Shown piece after piece: positions 1 through 8,640 of a stretch of DNA of 64,000 nt (positions are counted from its first letter, which is position 1; every line of letters begins with the position of its first letter). The stretch lies in the NCBI RefSeq assembly GCF_014529705.1, contig NZ_JAANIH010000014.1:93353-157352 (forward strand). Reading direction: 5' to 3'. This stretch comes from Bradyrhizobium campsiandrae (GTDB lineage: Bacteria; Pseudomonadota; Alphaproteobacteria; Rhizobiales; Xanthobacteraceae). The translations under genes and the position numbers were made by a program. The notes below the pieces were generated by a model. It had not been told where the DNA came from. It made no database searches and was given only the letters and a program-made list of their open reading frames with translations.

Positions 1-41
1 ATGCCGCGGATGTAATTGTCGGGATAGGCGTCGTGGTTCAT
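1..41 (-). CDS. partial CDS, N-terminus only, product not assignable
   Basis: An ATG on the minus strand at position 41 opens a frame that reads MNHDAYPDNYIRG and runs off the left edge of the window. It lies 16 bp downstream of the crotonase gene on the same strand, so it is probably the next gene of that operon. Thirteen residues cannot establish a family. The purine-rich stretch before the ATG is only a weak ribosome binding site. Confidence 0.4.
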   Translation of the reverse strand, partial: MNHDAYPDNYIRG

Positions 42-57
42 TGCCGGTCTTTTCTTG

Positions 58-882
58 TCACTCATCCCGCCAGGTCGGCGCACGCTTCTCGATGAACGCG
101 CCAATGCCTTCTTCGGCATCGCGCGCCATCATGTTCTCGGTCATCACCTCTGCCGCATAGCGATAGGCATCGGCAAGGCTCATCTCGGCCTGGCGATAGA
201 ATGCTTCCTTGCCGAGCTTGACGGTGTAGGCGGATTTCAGCGCGACCTGCTCGGCGAGCGCAATCGCGGCGTCGCGCTCGGTGCCGGCGGCGACCACGCG
301 ATTGACGAGGCCGATCTCTCGCGCGCGTGCGGCCGGGACCGGCTCACCCGTCAGCAGCATTTCCATCGCCTGCTTGCGCGGCACGTTCCTCGACAATGCC
401 ACCATCGGCGTCGAGCAGAACAGGCCGATGTCGACGCCGGGCGTGGCGAAGCTCGCCGCGTCCGACGCGATCGCAAGGTCGCAGCTTGCCACGAGCTGGC
501 AGCCGGCCGCGGTCGCGATGCCCTGGACGGAGGCGACCACCGGCTTGGGCAGATGCACGATCGCCTGCATCATGGCGCTGCAGGCGTTCATGGTCTCGGC
601 GAAGAAGGCGCGGCCGCAATCGGGGTCAGCTCGGCGCGCGGTCAGCTCCTTCATGTCGTGGCCGGCCGAGAAGGCGGGACCGTTGGCCGCCAACACCACG
701 CCGCGGACGGTCTTGTCGCTGCCGATCTCATCGAGCGCGGCATGCAGGCTCGCGATCATCGCCGTCGACAGGCTGTTGCGGGCGGCCGGCCGGTTGAGGG
801 TCAGCACCGCGATGGAGCCCACTGTTTCGCGCAGCAGAATTGACTGAGGCGGGGAGGGGGCGCGGGCGGCCTGGGTGGACAT
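58..882 (-). CDS. enoyl-CoA hydratase/isomerase (crotonase) family protein, ECHDC3-like
   Basis: A 274-residue crotonase-fold protein. The LNRPAARNSLS segment near residue 30 and the AFSAGHDMKEL oxyanion-hole loop near residue 70 are typical of the family. The second CoA loop reads TAAGCQLVASCDLAIA. Both glutamates that catalyse hydration in classical enoyl-CoA hydratase appear replaced: the GGGCEL position carries Gln, and the QPE position reads TPG. Classical hydratase activity is therefore doubtful; another CoA-dependent activity, as supposed for ECHDC3-type proteins, is more likely. The ATG at 882 gives a full-length family member. The next gene downstream leaves the window on the same strand. 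Confidence 0.85.
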   Translation of the reverse strand: MSTQAARAPSPPQSILLRETVGSIAVLTLNRPAARNSLSTAMIASLHAALDEIGSDKTVRGVVLAANGPAFSAGHDMKELTARRADPDCGRAFFAETMNACSAMMQAIVHLPKPVVASVQGIATAAGCQLVASCDLAIASDAASFATPGVDIGLFCSTPMVALSRNVPRKQAMEMLLTGEPVPAARAREIGLVNRVVAAGTERDAAIALAEQVALKSAYTVKLGKEAFYRQAEMSLADAYRYAAEVMTENMMARDAEEGIGAFIEKRAPTWRDE

Positions 883-968
883 TGCGGCGTTTCCGGTTGG
901 ATTATTACAGTGAGATGATGCAGATAACCTAATGTAGCAAGCGACGCGAAGCGAGGGTGGGGAACGGC

Positions 969-1397
969 ATGGCGGCAGCGAAAATGAGCGTGGCGGAGCT
1001 CGAGCAGTTTCTCCGCGACGAATTTCCCCAGGCTTTCAGCGGTGACGACATCACCATCGAGAGCGCGGATGGCCAGACCTGCCTCCTGCGTCAGCGCTAC
1101 AGCGAGCGGATGCTGCGGCCGGGCGGAACCGTGTCCGGCCCGACGCTGATGGCGCTGGCTGATTTCGCCATGTACGTGGTGCTGCTGTCGGCGATCGGTC
1201 CGATCGGGCTTGCGGTCACGACCAATCTCAACATCAATTTCCTCCGCAAGGGCCAGCCGGGACAGGACGTGCTGGCGGAGGCCCGGCTGCTCAAGCTCGG
1301 CAAGCGCCTGGCGGTCGGGGAGGTCAATCTGCTGTCGGGGACCTCGCCCGACCCGATTGCCCATGTCACATCGACCTATTCCATTCCAAATGTTTGA
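969..1397 (+). CDS. PaaI-family hot-dog fold thioesterase
   Basis: About 142 residues with the features of the PaaI/YdiI acyl-CoA thioesterase family. LRPGGTVSGPTLMALADFAMY in the first half is the usual hot-dog helix with its substrate-side Asp. TNLNINFLRKG and the following strands complete the fold. Probable role: hydrolysis of an acyl- or aryl-CoA thioester in the cytoplasm; substrate unknown. A GTG at 957 would add four residues. The ATG at 969 is preferred because a purine-rich ggggaa lies just upstream. It is divergent from the crotonase gene (86 bp apart), so the two may share a control region and related CoA substrates. Confidence 0.8.
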   Translation: MAAAKMSVAELEQFLRDEFPQAFSGDDITIESADGQTCLLRQRYSERMLRPGGTVSGPTLMALADFAMYVVLLSAIGPIGLAVTTNLNINFLRKGQPGQDVLAEARLLKLGKRLAVGEVNLLSGTSPDPIAHVTSTYSIPNV

Positions 1398-1469
1398 GCT
1401 TTTTGCAGGTAATATCACACCATATTTTTAAGATATTGATTTTACTGGTGTAAATTCATCTGTTGGGCA

Positions 1470-1498
1470 TTGACCATTGCGCGCCTGTTCTCTAGAAA
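1470..1498 (+). promoter_or_regulatory. candidate sigma-70-type promoter of rplM-rpsI
   Basis: TTGACC (1470-1475) and TAGAAA (1493-1498) are separated by exactly 17 bp, behind an AT-rich stretch (1410-1465) that stands out from the GC-rich surroundings. Transcription from here would give a leader of about 50 nt before rplM. Assigned by eye. Confidence 0.5.
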
Positions 1499-1554
1499 CC
1501 CGCGCAGTCCGGTGCGGTGTTCGCGCCGATGTCTCCCTTCACGGAAATTCAGAG

Positions 1555-2019
1555 ATGAAAACCTTTTCGGCAAAGCCGGCCGAGGTGACGAAGAAGTGGG
1601 TGCTGATCGACGCCAAGGGTCTGGTCGTCGGCCGTCTCGCCACCATCGTCGCCATGCGTCTGCGCGGCAAGCACCTCCCGACCTACACCCCGCACGTTGA
1701 TTGCGGCGACAATGTCATCATCATCAACGCGCAGCACGCAGTCCTCACCGGACGCAAGCGCGAGCAGAAGACCTACTTCAAGCACACCGGTTATGTCGGC
1801 CACGTCAAGGAGCGCACCGCGCGCCAGATCCTCGAAGGCCGTCATCCCGAGCGCGTGCTCGAGAAGGCCGTCGAGCGCATGATCCCGCGTGGTCCGCTCG
1901 GTCGCGTGCAGATGGGCAACCTCCGCGTCTATGGCGGCGCCGATCATCCGCACGAGGCGCAGACCCCCGAGAAGCTCGATATCGCCAAGTTGAACCGCAA
2001 GAACACGAGGGCCGCATAA
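1555..2019 (+). CDS. rplM: 50S ribosomal protein L13
   Basis: A 154-residue protein that matches L13 throughout: [18 protein letters not shown] at the N-terminus, GDNVIIINA, and the C-terminal PRGPLGR and [14 protein letters not shown] motifs. L13 binds 23S rRNA and assembles early into the large subunit. An in-frame ATG upstream at 1477 is ignored because residues encoded from 1555 already give the usual length and start ([15 protein letters not shown]). It forms the near-universal rplM-rpsI operon; the rpsI start follows its stop by 2 bp. Confidence 0.98.
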   Translation: MKTFSAKPAEVTKKWVLIDAKGLVVGRLATIVAMRLRGKHLPTYTPHVDCGDNVIIINAQHAVLTGRKREQKTYFKHTGYVGHVKERTARQILEGRHPERVLEKAVERMIPRGPLGRVQMGNLRVYGGADHPHEAQTPEKLDIAKLNRKNTRAA

Positions 2020-2021
2020 TC

Positions 2022-2504
2022 ATGGCCGAATCCATTCAGTCGCTCGACCAGCTCTCGCAGCTCAAGACCACAGCCGTGGCGCCCGATGCGCCCAAGCACG
2101 AGAAGAAGGTCGACAAGTTCAACCGCGCCTACGCCACCGGCAAGCGCAAGGACGCGGTCGCCCGTGTCTGGATCAAGCCGGGCGCCGGCAAGGTCACCGT
2201 CAATTCGCGCGAGGTCGAGGTCTATTTCGCCCGGCCCGTGCTGCGCATGATGATCGAGCAGCCGTTCTCGGTGGCCCAGCGCTCGGGCCAGTATGACGTG
2301 ATCTGCACCGTCGCCGGCGGCGGTCTGTCCGGTCAGGCCGGTGCCGTGCGTCATGGCATCTCCAAGGCTCTCACCTATTTCGAGCCGGAGCTGCGCAGCG
2401 TGCTCAAGAAGGGCGGCTTCCTCACCCGCGACTCGCGCGTGGTCGAGCGTAAGAAGTACGGCAAGGCCAAGGCCCGCCGGTCCTTCCAGTTCTCGAAGCG
2501 TTAA
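2022..2504 (+). CDS. rpsI: 30S ribosomal protein S9
   Basis: A 160-residue S9. The conserved body starts at [14 protein letters not shown] and ends in the invariant basic tail RRSFQFSKR, whose last residues reach the P-site tRNA. An N-terminal extension of about 35 residues (acidic then lysine-rich) precedes the body, as is common in Rhizobiales. The ATG at 2022 is two bases after the rplM stop. A strong hairpin terminator follows at 2549-2578. Confidence 0.98.
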   Translation: MAESIQSLDQLSQLKTTAVAPDAPKHEKKVDKFNRAYATGKRKDAVARVWIKPGAGKVTVNSREVEVYFARPVLRMMIEQPFSVAQRSGQYDVICTVAGGGLSGQAGAVRHGISKALTYFEPELRSVLKKGGFLTRDSRVVERKKYGKAKARRSFQFSKR

Positions 2505-2548
2505 TCGCTTCGGTCACATTCGCCGCGAAAGCGGCTTCAATGAAATGC

Positions 2549-2578
2549 AAAAAGGCGCTGATTTCAGCGCCTTTTTTG
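2549..2578 (+). terminator. rho-independent terminator of rplM-rpsI
   Basis: The arms aaaggcgctg (2551-2560) and cagcgccttt are perfect complements around a four-base loop, and the second arm runs directly into six T residues (2572-2577). It lies 45 bp after the rpsI stop. Confidence 0.9.
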
Positions 2579-2733
2579 TTGATCGTTTGTACGCAAATTG
2601 AGCGCGTGTTTCCCGAAAACTTGGCCTCCCGCGAAAACCCGATTGGAACTCGCAGCACATAGCGTCGCCTTTGGAAGGGCGCGCAAGTCGGCTGGGCCGA
2701 TCGCGTAACTGCTATGTCTTGAAGGGGGCCGAC

Positions 2734-3954
2734 ATGATGTCGCTCGATAGCATCACGCTCTATTTGGTTGCCACCATGGTCGCCGCGCTGCTCGGCGCCA
2801 TGATGGTGTTTTTCGGCAAGCAGGAGAACAGCCCTGCGCTGAAATGGTGGGGCACCGCCTATCTGCTCGGTGCGGCCTCCGTGGCGTTGTGGACTGCGGC
2901 CGGCGACAAGCTCGGGCCACATCTCTATCTGGCGCTGAACGCAGTCGGCTTCGTCGCCTGCGGCATGGTGTGGAATGCGGCGCGCGTCTTCCACGGCCGC
3001 AAGCCGAACTGGCCGGGCCTGCTCGTCGGCGCGCTCGCCTGGGTCGCGGCCGCCTCGCTGCTCGATCCCGCTTCGTCCATGCTGCGCATGCTCGTCGGCG
3101 CCGGCATCGTCTCGATCTATGCGGCGCTGACTGCGGGCGAGCTCTGGGTCGAGCGGCGCAAGAGCCTGCAGCGTCGCTGGCCCGCGTTCGCGGTGCCTGT
3201 CATGCACGGCTGCGTTCTGATGCTGCCGATCCTGATCGGCAGCTTCCTGCGTCCGAACGATGCGGGCTTCTCCAGCAGCATCTGGGTCACCGCCTTCGCG
3301 GTCGAGCTCGTGCTCTATGCCGTCGGCACCGTGTTCGTGATCTTCATGCTGGTGTCCGAGCGCACGGTGACCGCGCACCGGACCGCAGCATCCACCGACC
3401 CCCTGACGGGCATGCTCAATCGCCGCGGCTTTTCGGAAGCCTGCAGCCGGGTGATCGAGCGGGAGGCGAAGGCCGGGCGTCCCGTGACCGTGATGATCTT
3501 CGACATCGACCATTTCAAGTCGATCAACGACCGCTTCGGTCATCCTGCCGGCGACGAGATGTTGAAATTGTTTTCGACCGTCGTCGTCAGCAATCTGCGC
3601 ATCTCCGATCTTTCCGGCCGCATCGGCGGCGAGGAATTTGCGGCGCTGCTGCCGTGCTCGCTCGAGGAGGGCGTGCTGGTCGCCGAGCGCGTGCGCGAGG
3701 CGTTCGAGACGTCGGGTGTCGTCGTCGACGAGGGTCCGGTCGACACCACCGTCAGCATCGGCGTCGCCGGCGGTCCGGCCGGCACCGAGCTCGAGGTGCT
3801 GCTGGCCTCGGCCGACACCGCGCTCTACCAGGCCAAGCGCGGCGGCCGCAATCGCGTCGAGTCGGCGGAAGAGCTGCCGCTGTCGCTGGAGAACTGGCGC
3901 CGCCAGAGCGCGGCGCGGACCGGCGTGCCGCAGACGCGTCCGGCCACGGCATGA
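2734..3954 (+). CDS. membrane-anchored GGDEF diguanylate cyclase
   Basis: A 406-residue protein. Residues 1-205 hold about six hydrophobic segments forming an integral membrane sensor of unknown ligand. Residues 218-390 are a GGDEF domain: DPLTGMLNRRGF from residue 222, metal-binding Asp257 in FDIDHFKSIND, and the active-site GGEEF at 298-302. An RxxD product-inhibition site (R289 to D292) lies five residues before GGEEF, so the enzyme should make cyclic di-GMP and be feedback-inhibited. The ATG at 2734 is chosen because gaaggggg lies about 6 bp upstream; an earlier in-frame ATG at 2671 has no such site. The gene stands alone and ends at its own terminator. Confidence 0.93.
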   Translation: MMSLDSITLYLVATMVAALLGAMMVFFGKQENSPALKWWGTAYLLGAASVALWTAAGDKLGPHLYLALNAVGFVACGMVWNAARVFHGRKPNWPGLLVGALAWVAAASLLDPASSMLRMLVGAGIVSIYAALTAGELWVERRKSLQRRWPAFAVPVMHGCVLMLPILIGSFLRPNDAGFSSSIWVTAFAVELVLYAVGTVFVIFMLVSERTVTAHRTAASTDPLTGMLNRRGFSEACSRVIEREAKAGRPVTVMIFDIDHFKSINDRFGHPAGDEMLKLFSTVVVSNLRISDLSGRIGGEEFAALLPCSLEEGVLVAERVREAFETSGVVVDEGPVDTTVSIGVAGGPAGTELEVLLASADTALYQAKRGGRNRVESAEELPLSLENWRRQSAARTGVPQTRPATA

Positions 3955-4068
3955 GGCAAACGGGCGCTTGAAGCCGCCGCAAGCTCGGCGCGCGGCGGCT
4001 TCGCCTGTCTGTTCTCGACGGCAGACGAATACTGTTCGCCTGAGAGTGCCGCATTTTCGGCCGGGCAG

Positions 4069-4094
4069 GGCGCCGTTTCGGCGCCTTTTTCTTT
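4069..4094 (+). terminator. rho-independent terminator after the GGDEF gene
   Basis: Seven-base perfect arms (4069-4075 ggcgccg and 4079-4085) with a TTT loop run into TTTTTCTTT. It lies 115 bp after the diguanylate cyclase stop and 48 bp before the next gene. Confidence 0.8.
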
Positions 4095-4141
4095 GGTCCC
4101 GTCTGCGCTAGACACGGCCACCAACAAAAGGGTGGAAACCG

Positions 4142-4438
4142 ATGATCACCGAGATCGCGCAAATCGACGTCAAGCCGGGCAGCGAGAAGGACTTTGAGGC
4201 CGCCGTCGCCAAGGCCAAGGCCGCCTTCGGCCGCTCCAAGGGCTTCCACGGTTTTGAGCTGCACAAGTCGATCGAGAAGCCGCAGCGCTACCGGCTGATG
4301 GTGAAATGGGCCGCGCTGGAGAACCATACCGTCGATTTCCGCGGCTCCGAGAATTTCACCGAATGGCGCGGCCTCGTCGGCCAGTTCTTCGCCTCGCCTC
4401 CGGAGGTCGAGCACACCGAAACCGTGCTGACGACGTAA
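4142..4438 (+). CDS. antibiotic biosynthesis monooxygenase (ABM)-fold small protein
   Basis: A 98-residue protein with the ABM/YgiN-like ferredoxin fold: ITEIAQIDVKPGSEKDFE at the start, a central GFHGFELHKSIE, and a C-terminal strand EHTETVLTT. Members act as small cofactor-free monooxygenases, heme-degrading enzymes or stress proteins; substrate unknown here. A gene-proximal purine-rich aaagggtgg precedes the ATG. It is convergent with the permease gene, six bases apart, with no terminator visible between them. Confidence 0.75.
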   Translation: MITEIAQIDVKPGSEKDFEAAVAKAKAAFGRSKGFHGFELHKSIEKPQRYRLMVKWAALENHTVDFRGSENFTEWRGLVGQFFASPPEVEHTETVLTT

Positions 4439-4444
4439 GCGGGG

Positions 4445-5632
4445 TCAGGCCGCCTCGGCCAGAGGCGGCGCCTCATACGTCTTGAAATGGTCGATCATGA
4501 CCTTGGCGATGGCGACGAGCGGGAGCGCCAGCGCCAGGCCCCAGACGCCGAAGACGACGCCGAGCAGAATCTGGAACGCGAACAGCGTGGCCGGTGGGAT
4601 GTTCAGCGCCTGGCGCTGCAGCAGCGGCGTCAGCACGTAGCTCTCCATCGCATGCACGCCGAGGAACAGGATCAGCGCTGACAGCGCCGGAATCCAGCCC
4701 GAGGCGAGGCTCGCCAGCACCACGACGACGCCGGCGATGATGGCGCCGACGGTCGGGATGAAGGCCAGCAGGCCGGCCTGGATGCCCAGGATGAACGAGC
4801 CGGGGATGCCGATGATCGCAAGCCCGATCCAGGTCACGATGCCGACGGCGAGCATGACGATGATCTGTGCGATCAGCCAGCGCTCCAGCGTCTCGCCGAT
4901 GCGGTCGACGATGAGGGTCGCACGGAGGCGATGCCTGGCCGGTGCGAGGAACAGCAGGCCATCGTGATAGACGCCGGGCTGCGTGGCGAAGGCGAGCCCC
5001 AGGAACAGCACGATGAAGATGTTGCCGACGGCGCTGATCGCGCCGAACAGCAGCTTGAAAGTCTGGCTGACGATCGCTCCGCCGCTGGAGGCAAGCGCTC
5101 CCGCGCCCGGCAATTGGCCGCGCGCATTCGGGCTCGGCGCCGGCGGCTGCGCCGTATCGCCCGAAGATGAAGCGGCGGAGGTGGTATTGCCAATGTCGAA
5201 GAAGCTGGTGTCGATGCCGTGGTTTTCGAGGAAAGACCTGAGATGCGAGATCTGCGACTTGATGGTGTTGCTGAGGACTGAGGCCTGATCGGCAATCGTC
5301 GCGCCGCCGAGAAAGGCGACGCCGGCAAGCAGAACCGCAAGCACGCTGCAGACAATCGCAAGCCGCACCGCATGCGGCAGGTGCACGCGGCGGCCGAGCG
5401 CATTGGTCAGGGCGTTGAGGCCGACGCCGAGCAGCATGCCGGTGAAGATCAGGAGCAGGGTGGCGGCAAAATACCAGGTGAAGACCAGCGCCGTGGTGAA
5501 CAGCACGACGGCGACGCCGCCGACGGCGATGGCCCAAGCCATGTCAGAAGCCCTGTCAGAAGCCCTGTCCCGGGCGATGCCCGGAACCAGATCGGCGCGA
5601 GTTTTGGGCCGTTCATCGCTGGGGACGGTCAC
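4445..5632 (-). CDS. AI-2E family (UPF0118/PerM-like) transporter
   Basis: A 395-residue polytopic membrane protein. Paired hydrophobic helices near residues 30-100 are followed by a soluble loop (residues 110-190, Ser/Pro-rich) and then the conserved C-terminal bundle. That bundle contains FIPTVGAIIAGVVVVL and LTPLLQRQALNIPPATLFAFQ, both typical of the family. Members export small molecules or act as Na+/H+ antiporters; substrate not predictable. The GTG at 5632 is chosen because AAAGGA lies 6 bp upstream. The first in-frame ATG (5542) would remove 30 residues and begin within the first membrane segment. The frame stays open much further upstream, but that part overlaps the divergent hydrolase gene. 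Confidence 0.85.
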   Translation of the reverse strand: MTVPSDERPKTRADLVPGIARDRASDRASDMAWAIAVGGVAVVLFTTALVFTWYFAATLLLIFTGMLLGVGLNALTNALGRRVHLPHAVRLAIVCSVLAVLLAGVAFLGGATIADQASVLSNTIKSQISHLRSFLENHGIDTSFFDIGNTTSAASSSGDTAQPPAPSPNARGQLPGAGALASSGGAIVSQTFKLLFGAISAVGNIFIVLFLGLAFATQPGVYHDGLLFLAPARHRLRATLIVDRIGETLERWLIAQIIVMLAVGIVTWIGLAIIGIPGSFILGIQAGLLAFIPTVGAIIAGVVVVLASLASGWIPALSALILFLGVHAMESYVLTPLLQRQALNIPPATLFAFQILLGVVFGVWGLALALPLVAIAKVMIDHFKTYEAPPLAEAA

Positions 5633-5881
5633 ATCGTGTCCTTTTCTTCGGAGCGGGCAGCAGTACTCTTTCGTGAAATCCGGCCGGGGATCAAGCCGGC
5701 TCCGCTTGCCGGATTGAAGCGTGCTGGCGCCTTGCTGCCGCCCCCTTGGATGGGCGGGGAGCTCCGAGCGGTGGATTTGCGCAAAAATAGCATTGCCGTC
5801 CCGCGATCCCTTCTGTTGAATTTGTTCCATCCGGGGGGCATGTTGAGAGAATCTTTTTCGGCGCGGAGGTCGGAACGGGAG

Positions 5882-6655
5882 ATGAGAAAGCCGGTCGTCG
5901 GCGTGATCGGGAATTCCCATCGCGTCGAAAATCGATTTCAGGTCCAGATGGTCGGCGAGCGCAATTTGCGCGCCGTGGCGGAGGTTTCCGGCGGCTTGCC
6001 GCTGATGTTTGCGGGCTCCCCTGACATCACCGATATCGCGGCGCTGCTCGATACCGTCGACGGCATCGTGCTGACCGGAGCCCGTGCCAACGTCCACCCG
6101 ACCCGGTTCAACGTCGATCCCTGCGAGAAGCACGAGCCTTACGACATCCACCGCGACGAGGTTGCGCTGGCGCTCTCGGTCGCCTGCGTCTCGCGCGGCA
6201 TTCCGCTGTTCGGTATCTGTCGGGGCCTGCAGGAGATGAACGTCGCCTTCGGCGGCTCGCTGCATCCCGAGATCCGCGAAATTCCCGGCCGCATGAACCA
6301 TCGCATGCCCCGGCTCGAGAATGGCGAGATCCACCCCGATCCGACCGTCGTGTTCGCCGACCGTCACGACGTCGCACTCACGCCCGGTGGCGCCTTTGCC
6401 AGGCTGCTCGGCTGCGAGAAGATCCGGGTCAATTCGCTGCACGGGCAGGGAATCCTCGATCCCGGCAAGCGCGTGCTGATCGAGGGCGTCGCCGAGGACG
6501 GCACCATCGAGGCGATCCGGATCGCGGAAGCCCCGACCTTCGCGCTCGGTGTCCAATGGCACGCCGAATACGACCCACAACGCAATCCGATCAATCGCAA
6601 GCTGTTCGAGGCTTTTGGCGAGGCGATGGTGGCGAAGCAGAGGGCGGCGGCGTAG
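5882..6655 (+). CDS. gamma-glutamyl-gamma-aminobutyrate hydrolase family protein (class I GATase-like, PuuD-type)
   Basis: A 257-residue class I glutamine-amidotransferase-like hydrolase. The nucleophile elbow FGICRGLQEMNVAFGGSL puts the catalytic Cys at 113, and GVQWHAEYDP supplies His227 and Glu229, so the triad is intact. The family includes PuuD, which frees GABA from gamma-glutamyl-GABA in putrescine degradation; no other putrescine genes are adjacent, so the substrate is uncertain. The ATG at 5882 gives MRKPVVGVIGNSHR, the usual first strand. An earlier in-frame ATG (5840) has its purine tract too close to act as a ribosome binding site. Confidence 0.88.
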   Translation: MRKPVVGVIGNSHRVENRFQVQMVGERNLRAVAEVSGGLPLMFAGSPDITDIAALLDTVDGIVLTGARANVHPTRFNVDPCEKHEPYDIHRDEVALALSVACVSRGIPLFGICRGLQEMNVAFGGSLHPEIREIPGRMNHRMPRLENGEIHPDPTVVFADRHDVALTPGGAFARLLGCEKIRVNSLHGQGILDPGKRVLIEGVAEDGTIEAIRIAEAPTFALGVQWHAEYDPQRNPINRKLFEAFGEAMVAKQRAAA

Positions 6656-6756
6656 GCCGGGCGGCGTCGCTCTGACCTCATTGGTCGGGAGTTGTGCCGA
6701 GCCAACCTCGCGCGTTACGCTCCGGGCCGGATCTTCCGGTTCGGAATTCATGCCCG

Positions 6757-7368
6757 ATGCTACGCAACGTCGCCGTCTCGGCTCTCATCGCGATCGTCTC
6801 GCCCGCCTTTGCCCAGACTGCTCCGCCGCAAGAAGGACCGATCACCTGTGCTTCGCCAATTGCACGGGATGATACGGAGACGCGCCTGAAGCAGCGTTAC
6901 GGCCAGGAAGCCGTGGACCAGGACCTGCCGGGCGCCGAAGGCGAGACGTACAAGGGCCTGGTGCTGTTTCCGAAGGCGATGGATCGCCGCATCGAGATCG
7001 CCTTCACCGACGACAAGGCGAGACGCGCCGCCGGTTTCACTCTTCGCGACACCGCAAAGAGCAGCCGCTGGAGCGTCAACGGCATCACGATTGGATCGAG
7101 CCTCGCCGACGTGCAGAAGGCGAACGGCAAGCCGTTTCTGGTCGCCGGCTTCGAGTGGGACTATGGCGGCTTCGTCACCGACTGGAAGGGCGGCGCGCTC
7201 AGCCATCCGATGCCCGGCGGCTGCACCTTGACGATACGCTTTGGCAAGAACGCCGCCGCACCGAAATCTCTGCTCGGCGACGGCGTGAAAGTCGCCTCGG
7301 ATAACGCCACATTGGTGAAGTGGGCGCCGGGAGTGGCGGAGATCGGAGTGAATTTTCCGGAGAAGTGA
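6757..7368 (+). CDS. secreted protein of unknown function
   Basis: A 203-residue protein, family not recognised. It begins with a clear Sec signal peptide (LRNVAVSALIAIVSPAFA, likely cleaved before QTAPPQ). The mature part has no further hydrophobic segment. It contains two Cys, in ITCASPIA near the N-terminus and in PGGCTLTIRF about 50 residues from the C-terminus, which could form a disulfide. The segment VNGITIGSSLADVQKANGKPF resembles a repeated-fold module of periplasmic proteins, but that is only a resemblance. The ATG at 6757 is preferred over the GTG-like start at 6694 because it places the signal peptide at the N-terminus. Confidence 0.65.
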   Translation: MLRNVAVSALIAIVSPAFAQTAPPQEGPITCASPIARDDTETRLKQRYGQEAVDQDLPGAEGETYKGLVLFPKAMDRRIEIAFTDDKARRAAGFTLRDTAKSSRWSVNGITIGSSLADVQKANGKPFLVAGFEWDYGGFVTDWKGGALSHPMPGGCTLTIRFGKNAAAPKSLLGDGVKVASDNATLVKWAPGVAEIGVNFPEK

Positions 7369-7452
7369 GCAAGCGACAATTGCGCGCACAACATCTCCGG
7401 CGGAGTAAACCAATCAGCAAGAATTGCTGCGCGCTGATTTTCATGATTCCGA

Positions 7453-7471
7453 TTCGTTCTTTAAGAACGAA
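7453..7471. repeat. 19-bp perfect dyad (9+1+9)
   Basis: TTCGTTCTT (7453-7461), a single T, then its exact reverse complement (7463-7471). It lies between the convergent ends of the secreted-protein gene and the GlxA-type regulator gene, 47 bp from the latter. It is not followed by a long T tract on either strand, so it is a weak terminator at best, or a protein-binding dyad. Confidence 0.45.
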
Positions 7472-7517
7472 GTGGAGTCAGATGCAGAACGAAAGTTGAT
7501 GGCTTCGGGGCGCAACC

Positions 7518-8495
7518 TCACGCCGCTCGCTCCATCCGTCGCGCGCGATATGCCTGCGGCGACATCAAGGTCAGCTTGCGGAACGCCTTGCGAAAGCTGC
7601 TTTCGTCCTCATAGCCCGCCGCACGCGCGATGGTCTTGATCGGCTGGGCCGTCGTCTCCAGCAGCGTTCGTGCGCGCTCGACACGGCGGCGCATGATGAA
7701 GGCCTGCGGCGGCTCGTTGGTGAGCTCCCGGAATCTTCGGTTGAGCGTGCGCTCGCTGAGGCCGAGCGCCTTGGCGAGGCGCTTGACAGTCATCGGGCTT
7801 TTGCCGGTACGACGGACCAGCAGATCGGCCTTGGTCAGCAGCGGGTCTTCCGAGAGCAAATAGCCGACGGGCATGAAGATCGATTGGGTGCGCTGCGCGG
7901 TGTCGATGACGACATAATCCGCGCTCAGCCTGGCGGTTTCCTTGCTCTCGACCGTTTCGATCAGCCGGAGCAGAAGATCGACCCACGACATCGGGCCGGC
8001 CGCGCAGACGATGCGGTCCGCTACCGTGACGACGGCGTCGGCAGCAAGGTCGATGGTGGGATGACGCTCTCGCAGCTCGCCTTGCAGCCACCAGGTGATG
8101 GTGGCGCGGCGGTTGTCGAGCAGGCCGGCTCCGGCAAGCAGGAAGACGCCGCTGCAGAACGCGCCGATCAGCCGCCCGTTCGCATGCTGCTGCCGGAGCC
8201 AGGCGCCGGCGCGGTCATATTGCGGTTGCAGGCGCTTTGCCGTGGCGTGATCGACGAGATTGCCGGGAACAACGATCGCGTCAAAGCGGCCGGCTTTGCT
8301 CGTCGCGCCGTCGACCGTGACGATCTGGCCGCCGCCGGCGCGTACGTTCCTTCCGTCGAGCGAGAGGGTCTGACAGGTGAAGCGCGGTTTTGCGCCACTT
8401 TGCTGCATCACGTGATTGGCGAGCGCGAAAATGTCGGCGATCCCCGCGATCGCCGAATGCATGCAGCCTTCCAGCGCGAGAATTGCGAGCTTCAT
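7518..8495 (-). CDS. GlxA/FtrA-type transcriptional regulator (DJ-1/PfpI plus AraC HTH)
   Basis: A 325-residue two-domain regulator. Residues 1-170 form a DJ-1/PfpI-like amidotransferase fold, with the elbow IGAFCSGVFLLAGAGLLD near residue 110. Residues 215-320 form an AraC/XylS DNA-binding domain: helix-turn-helix MTVKRLAKALGLSERTLNRRF and the second motif IKTIARAAGYEDESSFRKAFRK. The family senses small metabolites and usually activates neighbouring genes. It is divergent from the tautomerase gene, with a 145-bp intergenic region, which makes that gene a likely target. Confidence 0.9.
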   Translation of the reverse strand: MKLAILALEGCMHSAIAGIADIFALANHVMQQSGAKPRFTCQTLSLDGRNVRAGGGQIVTVDGATSKAGRFDAIVVPGNLVDHATAKRLQPQYDRAGAWLRQQHANGRLIGAFCSGVFLLAGAGLLDNRRATITWWLQGELRERHPTIDLAADAVVTVADRIVCAAGPMSWVDLLLRLIETVESKETARLSADYVVIDTAQRTQSIFMPVGYLLSEDPLLTKADLLVRRTGKSPMTVKRLAKALGLSERTLNRRFRELTNEPPQAFIMRRRVERARTLLETTAQPIKTIARAAGYEDESSFRKAFRKLTLMSPQAYRARRMERAA

Positions 8496-8640
8496 GGGAC
8501 CTCCGGGTATGCGACGGTATCCGATCGACGCGGCAAGCGCATGGCGGAAATTGCCCGATCTCTGTCTTATCGGCCGCTGCCGTCTTCGGCATCAGGATGC
8601 AATCCTTGGCCGTCGTCATGCGACATGATTGGAGAAAGAC

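Noticed and set aside
4445..6751. 768-codon frame covering the AI-2E family gene and more
   Set aside because: The part upstream of 5632 is antisense to the hydrolase gene at 5882-6655, so it is not a fusion protein.
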